This document shows, piece after piece, positions 59,218 through 64,000 of a stretch of 64,000 nt of DNA. The translations under genes were made by a program, and so were the position numbers. The DNA comes from Lentzea sp. NEAU-D7 (lineage in GTDB: Bacteria > Actinomycetota > Actinomycetes > Mycobacteriales > Pseudonocardiaceae), in assembly GCF_026242055.1 (NCBI RefSeq), contig NZ_JAPJDL010000037.1, forward strand, positions 19,169 to 83,168, given 5' to 3'. Under the pieces are notes generated by a model. The model was not told the origin of the DNA. It saw only the letters and a program-made list of their open reading frames with translations, and made no database searches. Every line of letters begins with the position of its first letter. The first letter of the stretch is position 1.

Positions 59218-59544
59218 TCAGCGCGGCGGCAGTTGAGCTTGACCGCTGTTGAGCTGCTTGCGCGTGTTCTGGACGCCGTTGAGGGCGGCCAGACCGCTGC
59301 CGCCCGCGATCAGCGCGCCGATGACGTCGGCGCCCAGCGAGTCGCCGTTGGTGATCAGCAAGCCGATCACCGCGCCCGCGGTCGTGATGATCGCGGTCTT
59401 CCAGCGGCTGCGGACGAACTGCGAGACAGGTGCTCCGGAGAGGCCCTTCTTGTTCGCGGCCGAACCGAGCAAGCCCAGGTAAGCGTCGTGCGCCAAGGCG
59501 GCGAGCAGGCCGGCGATGGCGATCAGTGCGGCGATGAGGCCCAT
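59218..59544 (-). CDS. Small membrane protein, two to three helices
   Basis: 108 residues from ATG 59544. Hydrophobic stretches at ~2-18 (LIAALIAIAGLLAALAH), ~50-66 (AIITTAGAVIGLLITNG) and ~72-88. A basic linker lies between the first two. The C-terminus is polar (NTRKQLNSGQAQLPPR). No family recognised. It is divergent from the hydrolase gene at 59609, with 64 nt between. Confidence 0.65.
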   Translation of the reverse strand: MGLIAALIAIAGLLAALAHDAYLGLLGSAANKKGLSGAPVSQFVRSRWKTAIITTAGAVIGLLITNGDSLGADVIGALIAGGSGLAALNGVQNTRKQLNSGQAQLPPR

Positions 59545-59608
59545 ACCTCCAGTGTGCCCCGAGAATTTTTCGGTGGACCATCCGTGATCGCCCTGATATC
59601 CGATCCGG

Positions 59609-60667
59609 GTGGACATGTTCTGGCACGACGACTGCCTCGAGCACGACGCCGGTGAGGGCCTGTGGGAGTTGCCGGGCTCCTGGCCGTGGCTCGACGTCGC
59701 CGAGCCGCACCCGGAGACGGCGGCGCGGCTGCGCACGTTCCGGCACGCGCTGACGCACGGTCCCGTGGCACCGCACTTGAAGTGGCACGAGGGACGGCAT
59801 GCGTCCGTCGACGAGCTTCTGCGCGTGCACACAGCGGGGTACCTGGACTCGTTGCGCGTATCGGAGCGTGTGGCGCTGGAGGTGAACACGGTCGTAGGGC
59901 CGGAGACGTGGCGTGCGGCGTCCGCGGCGGCGGGGACGGCGTTGGCGGCGCTGGAGTCCGGTGCCCCGGTGGCGTACGCGCTCGTGCGGCCACCAGGGCA
60001 CCACGCGCAGCCGGACATGGCGGACGGCTACTGCTTCGTGAACAACGCGGCGCTGGTGGCGGAAACCGCACGGCGCCAAGGGATGCGCGTCGCCGTCCTG
60101 GACTGGGACGTGCACCACGGCAACGGCACCCAGGAGGTGTTCTACGACCGGCCGGACGTGCTGACCATCTCGGTGCACATGCGGCACGGCTCGTGGGGCA
60201 CCAACCATCCGCAGACCGGCGCGCCATCAGAAGTGGGCGCGAACGGCAGGAACGTCAACATCGAGCTGTCGCTCGGTGCGGGCGACACGACCTACTTGCG
60301 CGCGCTCGACGAGATCGCTTTCCCGCTGCTGCGCGAGTTCGATCCGGACCTGCTGGTGTGCGCGTCCGGGTTCGACGGATCCGCGTTCGACCCCAACGGG
60401 CGCCACAACCTCACGGCGGACGGGTACCGCGAGATCGGGCGGAGGGTGGCGTCGTCCGGACCGCGGACCGTGCTCACCCAGGAGGGCGGCTACCTGCGCG
60501 GGTACTCGGCGCTGTGCCTGCACGCGCTGGTCGAAGGACTGCTGCGGCTGCCGGAGCCGCTGCTCGAGGACCCGCTGGCGTACGTGCCGGACGACAGCCG
60601 CCTCGCGGACGAGGACCTCGACCGCGTCAGGGCCGCCCTGGAGCCTTTTTGGCCCGGCGTGCTGTGA
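59609..60667 (+). CDS. Histone deacetylase-family (acetylpolyamine amidohydrolase) protein
   Basis: 352 residues, GTG start. Zn-dependent arginase/deacetylase fold. Catalytic motifs are RPPGHHAQPD (His pair), LDWDVHHGNGTQE (metal Asp and His) and SGFDGSAFDPNG with a later metal-binding Asp; TQEGGYLRG completes it. Family members deacetylate polyamines or lysine in bacteria. The cofactor and substrate here are not known. It is convergent with chorismate mutase, 24 nt apart. Confidence 0.9.
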   Translation: MDMFWHDDCLEHDAGEGLWELPGSWPWLDVAEPHPETAARLRTFRHALTHGPVAPHLKWHEGRHASVDELLRVHTAGYLDSLRVSERVALEVNTVVGPETWRAASAAAGTALAALESGAPVAYALVRPPGHHAQPDMADGYCFVNNAALVAETARRQGMRVAVLDWDVHHGNGTQEVFYDRPDVLTISVHMRHGSWGTNHPQTGAPSEVGANGRNVNIELSLGAGDTTYLRALDEIAFPLLREFDPDLLVCASGFDGSAFDPNGRHNLTADGYREIGRRVASSGPRTVLTQEGGYLRGYSALCLHALVEGLLRLPEPLLEDPLAYVPDDSRLADEDLDRVRAALEPFWPGVL

Positions 60668-60691
60668 CGCCGGGCCCGTCTGACCCGCTGC

Positions 60692-60952
60692 CTACCTGCC
60701 GAGCGGGCCGCGGCCCATCTTGAGCAGGATCATCGCGAGGTCCTTGCCCTCCGGGCCGAGCGGCCGGTAGCGGTTGAGCACGTCGATCTCGCGGTTGTGC
60801 ACGATCTTCGTGCCACCGGCCGCCATCCGGGCGGCGCCGATGATCTTGGAGATCTCGACGCGGCGTTGGACCAGGCGGAGGATCTCCGCGTCGAGGTGGT
60901 CGATCTCCTCGCGCAGCTCGTTGATGTCGGGGTCGGTGGTGGTGTCCATCAT
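60692..60952 (-). CDS. Chorismate mutase (AroQ, short actinobacterial type)
   Basis: 86 residues; two adjacent ATGs at 60952 and 60949, with GAGAGG upstream. An AroQ all-helical domain: ELREEIDHLDAEILRLVQRR, VEISKIIGAARMAAGG and the C-terminal MGRGPLGR. This short form matches M. tuberculosis Rv0948c, which is activated by DAHP synthase. It converts chorismate to prephenate, leading to Phe and Tyr. Next to pcrA/uvrD1, as at Rv0948c-Rv0949. The 5' leader holds an FFEFFY leader peptide and a hairpin (60993-61106), so it appears to be attenuated by Phe/Tyr supply. Confidence 0.95.
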   Translation of the reverse strand: MMDTTTDPDINELREEIDHLDAEILRLVQRRVEISKIIGAARMAAGGTKIVHNREIDVLNRYRPLGPEGKDLAMILLKMGRGPLGR

Positions 60953-60992
60953 CGGTGACCTCTCGAGTACTTCGAGTCCTGGCCCGGAAGCG

Positions 60993-61028
60993 ACGAAGCC
61001 CCGGGGTCCGAGGACTCCGGGGCTTCGT
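60993..61028 (-). terminator. Attenuator hairpin upstream of chorismate mutase
   Basis: 12-bp arms (60993-61004 and 61017-61028, ACGAAGCCCCGG and complement) with an inner GTCC/GGAC stem. On the minus strand it begins 9 nt after the leader peptide stop and ends 40 nt before the gene start. No U tract follows. The segment read as CCGGAGTCC (61012-61020) can pair instead with GGACTCCGG of the leader (61061-61069), which would prevent this hairpin. Confidence 0.7.
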
Positions 61029-61037
61029 GGTGGCTTT

Positions 61038-61106
61038 TCAGCGCTGGACGACCACGGGAGCCGGAGTCCGGGTCCCGTAGAAAAACTCGAAGAACGTCGC
61101 GCGCAT
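61038..61106 (-). CDS. Putative Phe/Tyr leader peptide of chorismate mutase
   Basis: 22 codons, ATG at 61106 to TGA at 61038. The peptide begins MRAT and contains FFEFFY (four Phe, one Tyr in six residues), then GTRTPAP and VVVQR. GGACTCCGG, in codons 13-16, is complementary to the attenuator's 5' arm and loop. The best SD-like GGGAGG is about 22 nt upstream, so the ATG may be used leaderless; AACACT at 7-12 nt upstream is a weak -10. Aromatic codons, hairpin and target gene make attenuation the simplest reading. It is too short to be detected as a normal gene. Confidence 0.72.
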   Translation of the reverse strand: MRATFFEFFYGTRTPAPVVVQR

Positions 61107-61442
61107 GGATTCAGTGTTGCACAGAACCTCCCGGGCCCGCCAAGTCCGCGCGCCGAGCGGGCTCACCACGTGGGACGTGCGGGTCGCAAGCTCCTCCTTC
61201 CGTCCCAGCCGGGTCACCTGATCGTGCACGAGGAGAAGTGGCCGGAGCTCACGGTCGAACCAGGGCCGCCTCGATCCGTCCGCAGGACGGCATCGACGGG
61301 TACGCCCAGGCAGGCGGCCATGAGGCGGTGCACGCGAGGCGGAAGTTCATGATCGACGCCAGCGCCTGGCGGATCTCGCTCTTCGAACACGTGGTCGGGC
61401 GGTACCGGAATCGTCGGTGCCGCCCGGTACCGTGGATGGACG
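61107..61442. other. Intergenic region between chorismate mutase leader and pcrA
   Basis: 336 nt without a supported gene; open frames on both strands lack family features. It must hold the promoter of the leader (near 61107-61145) and of pcrA. An imperfect inverted repeat lies at 61271-61296 (TCGATCCGTCC, GCA, GGACGGCATCGA). No other element was noted. Confidence 0.5.
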
Positions 61443-63755
61443 ATGAGCGCCTTGTTCGACTTGCCTTCAAGTCCCCCCGTTTCCCGCGCGGGCCACCTGC
61501 TCGACGACCTGAACCCCGCGCAGCGCCGTGCCGTCGAGCACGCCGGTTCGCCCCTGCTCGTGGTGGCGGGCGCCGGCTCCGGCAAGACGCGCGTCCTCAC
61601 CCGGCGGATCGCGTACCTGCTCGCGGCGCGTGACGTGCACCCCGGCCAGATCATGGCCATCACGTTCACGAACAAGGCCGCCGCCGAGATGAAGGAGCGC
61701 GTCGCCGACATGGTGGGCGCCCGCGCCCGCTCGATGTGGGTGTCGACGTTCCACTCGATGTGCGTCCGCGTGATGCGCAGGGACGCGAAGACCCTCGGCA
61801 TGTCGTCGAACTTCTCGATCTACGACAGCGACGACTCGCGCCGCCTCATCACGCTCGTCGCCAGGGACCTCGACCTGGACCCGAAGAAGTACGCGGCCCG
61901 CACCCTCGCCGTGCACATCTCGAACCTCAAGAACGAGCTCGTCGACCCGGAGACCGCGGCCGCCCAGGCCACGAACGACCTGGAACGGCGCGTGGCCGAG
62001 GTCTACGCCGTCTACCAGCGCCGCCTGACCGAGTCGAACTCGCTCGACTTCGACGACCTCATCATGAGGACGGTCGAACTGCTGCAGCGCTTCCCGGACG
62101 TGGCGGAGCACTACCGCCGCCGCTTCCGCCACGTGCTGGTCGACGAGTACCAGGACACGAACCACGCGCAGTACACCCTCGTGCGCGAGCTGGTCGGCAA
62201 GGCGGGCGGCGAACTGCCCCCGGCCGAACTCTGCGTGGTCGGCGACGCGGACCAGTCCATCTACGCCTTCCGCGGCGCCACGATCCGCAACATCGTGGAG
62301 TTCGAGCGCGACTACCCGGACGCCACGACGATCCTGCTGGAGCAGAACTACCGCTCCACGCAGAACATCCTGACGGCCGCGAACGCGGTGATCTCCCGCA
62401 ACCCGAACCGCCGCGACAAGTCGCTCTGGTCCGACCTCGGCGAGGGCGAGAAGATCGTCGGCTACGTGGCGGACAACGAGCACGACGAGGCGGCGTTCGT
62501 AGCGAACGAGATCGACCGCCTGGTCGACGGCGGCGAGGTCAACAACTCCGAGATCGCCGTCTTCTACCGCACCAACAACCAGTCGCGGGTCTTCGAGGAG
62601 ATCTTCATCCGCCTGGGCCTCCCGTACCGGGTCGTGGGCGGTGTCCGCTTCTACGAGCGCAGGGAAGTCCGCGACGCCCTCGCCTACCTGCGCACCCTGG
62701 CCAACCCGGACGACACGGTCTCGCTCCGCCGAATCCTGAACGTCCCGAAGCGAGGCATCGGCGACCGCGCGGAAGCCTGCGTAGCGGCCTACGCGGAACG
62801 CGAACGGATCAGCTTCGCCGCAGCCCTCCGCGAAGCGGTGAACGACCGGGTCCCGCTGCTGAACCCGCGCTCCCGCAACGCGATCGCCGGTTTCGTCGAG
62901 CTGATGGACCAGCTGGGCGAGATGGTCGAGCGCGAGGACGACGTGGCCGACATCCTCGAGGCGGTCCTGGACAAGACCGGCTACCGCACCGAACTCGAAG
63001 CCAGCGAAGACCCGCAGGACCACACGAGGATCGAGAACCTCAACGAGCTGGTCACCGTCGCCCGCGAGTTCACCGAACTGGAACTCCCCGAAGGCGCGGA
63101 CCCGGTCCCGTCCCTCCCGGCGTTCCTGGAACGCGTCTCCCTGGTGGCGGACGCGGACTCGATCCCGGACGCGGACTCCGACGGCGTGGTCACCCTGATG
63201 ACCATCCACACGGCCAAGGGCCTCGAGTACCCGGTCGTGTTCAGCACGGGCTGGGAGGACGGCGTCTTCCCGCACATGCGAGCACTGGGCGACCCGGCCG
63301 AACTGGCGGAAGAACGCCGCCTCGCCTACGTGGGCATCACCAGGGCCCAGCGCCGCCTCTACCTCTCCAGGGCACTGGTGAGGTCGGCCTGGGGCCAGCC
63401 CTCGGCGAACCCGGCCTCCCGCTTCCTGGGCGAGATCCCGGAGGACCTGCTGGACTGGCGCCGGGTGGAGCCCTCCCGCTCGGGCCCGGCGGCAGCCACG
63501 ACCTGGGGCCGCTCAGCCTCGGGCGGCATCGCCTCCAGGGGCCTCTCCCGCCCGGCCCCGGGCAAGGCGGGCTGGAAGGACGCCCCGGCCCTGAAGCTGG
63601 ACGTGGGCGACCGCGTGACCCACGACAAGTACGGCCTGGGCCGAGTGGTGGCAGTGGACGGCGCGGGCCTGAGGGCGACCGCGACGATCGACTTCGGCGG
63701 CTCGGGCACGGTCCGCCTGATGCTGATCGGCAGCGTCCCCATGACAAAACTCTGA
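61443..63755 (+). CDS. pcrA: ATP-dependent DNA helicase PcrA/UvrD1
   Basis: 770 residues from ATG 61443. Superfamily 1 3'-5' helicase for repair and replication-fork restart. Motif I is AGAGSGKTRVLTRR, II is VDEYQDTNHAQY, III is GDADQSIYAFRGA, IV-related is QNYRSTQNIL, V is TIHTAKGLEYPVVF and VI is YVGITRAQRRLYL. The Tudor-like C-terminal end (DVGDRVTHDKYGLGRVVAV) is the RNA polymerase-binding type seen in PcrA. Complete. It is divergent from chorismate mutase. Confidence 0.96.
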   Translation: MSALFDLPSSPPVSRAGHLLDDLNPAQRRAVEHAGSPLLVVAGAGSGKTRVLTRRIAYLLAARDVHPGQIMAITFTNKAAAEMKERVADMVGARARSMWVSTFHSMCVRVMRRDAKTLGMSSNFSIYDSDDSRRLITLVARDLDLDPKKYAARTLAVHISNLKNELVDPETAAAQATNDLERRVAEVYAVYQRRLTESNSLDFDDLIMRTVELLQRFPDVAEHYRRRFRHVLVDEYQDTNHAQYTLVRELVGKAGGELPPAELCVVGDADQSIYAFRGATIRNIVEFERDYPDATTILLEQNYRSTQNILTAANAVISRNPNRRDKSLWSDLGEGEKIVGYVADNEHDEAAFVANEIDRLVDGGEVNNSEIAVFYRTNNQSRVFEEIFIRLGLPYRVVGGVRFYERREVRDALAYLRTLANPDDTVSLRRILNVPKRGIGDRAEACVAAYAERERISFAAALREAVNDRVPLLNPRSRNAIAGFVELMDQLGEMVEREDDVADILEAVLDKTGYRTELEASEDPQDHTRIENLNELVTVAREFTELELPEGADPVPSLPAFLERVSLVADADSIPDADSDGVVTLMTIHTAKGLEYPVVFSTGWEDGVFPHMRALGDPAELAEERRLAYVGITRAQRRLYLSRALVRSAWGQPSANPASRFLGEIPEDLLDWRRVEPSRSGPAAATTWGRSASGGIASRGLSRPAPGKAGWKDAPALKLDVGDRVTHDKYGLGRVVAVDGAGLRATATIDFGGSGTVRLMLIGSVPMTKL

Positions 63756-63784
63756 CGACCCAGCACCCACGCACCTGATCGCAC

Positions 63785-63860
63785 GCGAAGCCGAAGGCGA
63801 GCCGACCGAGCACACGCTCATGGGCACACACATCCCCTCCGCGATGCCGAAGGCGAGCCG
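63785..63860 (+). repeat. Direct repeat after pcrA
   Basis: GCGAAGCCGAAGGCGAGCCG at 63785-63804 recurs at 63841-63860 with one change (A to T). The copies are 36 nt apart, in noncoding DNA. Confidence 0.8.
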
Positions 63861-63920
63861 TCCTTACCAAACGGTCCGGGTGGGGTGGCTTCGTCACGAG
63901 TCGTGCCACAGCTCTTGCTG

Positions 63921-63981
63921 CATGTGAGTAGGGGTGTCAAGCGGACACGCTTTTCGTCCGCTTGACACCCCTACTCACATG
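63921..63981. terminator. 26-bp perfect inverted repeat near the right edge
   Basis: Arms at 63921-63946 and 63956-63981 pair without mismatch over 26 bp; the loop is 9 nt (ACGCTTTTC). The start is CATGTGAGTAGGGG. It lies 166 nt past the pcrA stop. It is probably a strong terminator for a convergent gene beyond the window, but it is longer than the others seen here. Confidence 0.65.
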
Positions 63982-64000
63982 TGGCCCGCTCTTGGCTCGA

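Noticed and set aside
61214..61801. Open frame on the minus strand over the start of pcrA
   Set aside because: No family features, and it overlaps the conserved Walker region of pcrA.

Overview
The window is high-GC (about 70%) DNA from a filamentous actinomycete, most likely of the Pseudonocardiales (Lentzea, Saccharothrix, Actinosynnema, Amycolatopsis group). This is inferred from gene order and families, not from a marker gene. From the left edge to guaA the order follows the Mycobacterium tuberculosis block Rv3446c-Rv3396c: ESX-4 flank, rplM-rpsI, glmM, glmS, nnr, alr, tsaE, tsaB, rimI, tsaD, groES-groEL1, whiB3, sigD-rsdA, guaB2, guaB3, choD, guaA. It also carries the Streptomyces developmental set that sits here: a whiD/whiB3-type gene, a bldM-type regulator and an SsgB-like protein. 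The right end carries chorismate mutase and pcrA/uvrD1, which in M. tuberculosis lie at Rv0948c-Rv0949, so a synteny breakpoint falls between guaA and that pair.

Layout. 1-2.7 kb: end of an ESX-4-type secretion flank (Rv3446c-like protein, coiled-coil protein, two WXG100-class proteins). 2.9-5.5 kb: rplM-rpsI and glmM. 5.5-9.5 kb: a second type VII cassette (EspC-like protein, 914-aa secreted-type protein, coiled-coil protein). 9.5-16.5 kb: alpha/beta hydrolase, glmS, nnr, alr, a second hydrolase and tsaE. 16.5-19.2 kb: a duplicated small secreted protein and tsaB-rimI-tsaD. 19.3-21.9 kb: a GT2/GtrA/GT-C glycosylation module. 21.9-25.7 kb: PhoD-type phosphatase and CIRCE-controlled groES-groEL1. 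25.7-31.0 kb: developmental and stress regulators (whiB3/whiD, MerR-B12, bldM-like, sigD, rsdA). 31.1-34.4 kb: guaB and guaB3. 34.4-36 kb: small genes and a RelE-type toxin-antitoxin pair. 36-43.5 kb: a redox and catabolic stretch (choD, MBL protein, two flavoenzymes, aldehyde dehydrogenase). 43.5-45 kb: guaA. 45-49 kb: PspC-type envelope-stress proteins with a histidine kinase and response regulator. 49-59.5 kb: three Ser/Thr kinases and a run of single-pass membrane proteins, interrupted by an ssgB-like gene, an EamA exporter and a LysR gene. 59.6-64 kb: an HDAC-family hydrolase, chorismate mutase with an attenuator-like leader, and pcrA.

Common themes are cell-wall precursor supply (glmM, glmS, alr), guanine nucleotide synthesis (guaB, guaA), tRNA t6A modification (tsaB, tsaD, tsaE), proteostasis, and envelope sensing (PspC system, kinases with extracytoplasmic domains). 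The most interesting single element is a 22-codon leader peptide containing FFEFFY upstream of chorismate mutase. It is followed by a terminator-like hairpin and a mutually exclusive pairing, and so looks like a ribosome-mediated Phe/Tyr attenuator. No rRNA, tRNA, CRISPR array, insertion sequence or prophage was recognised.
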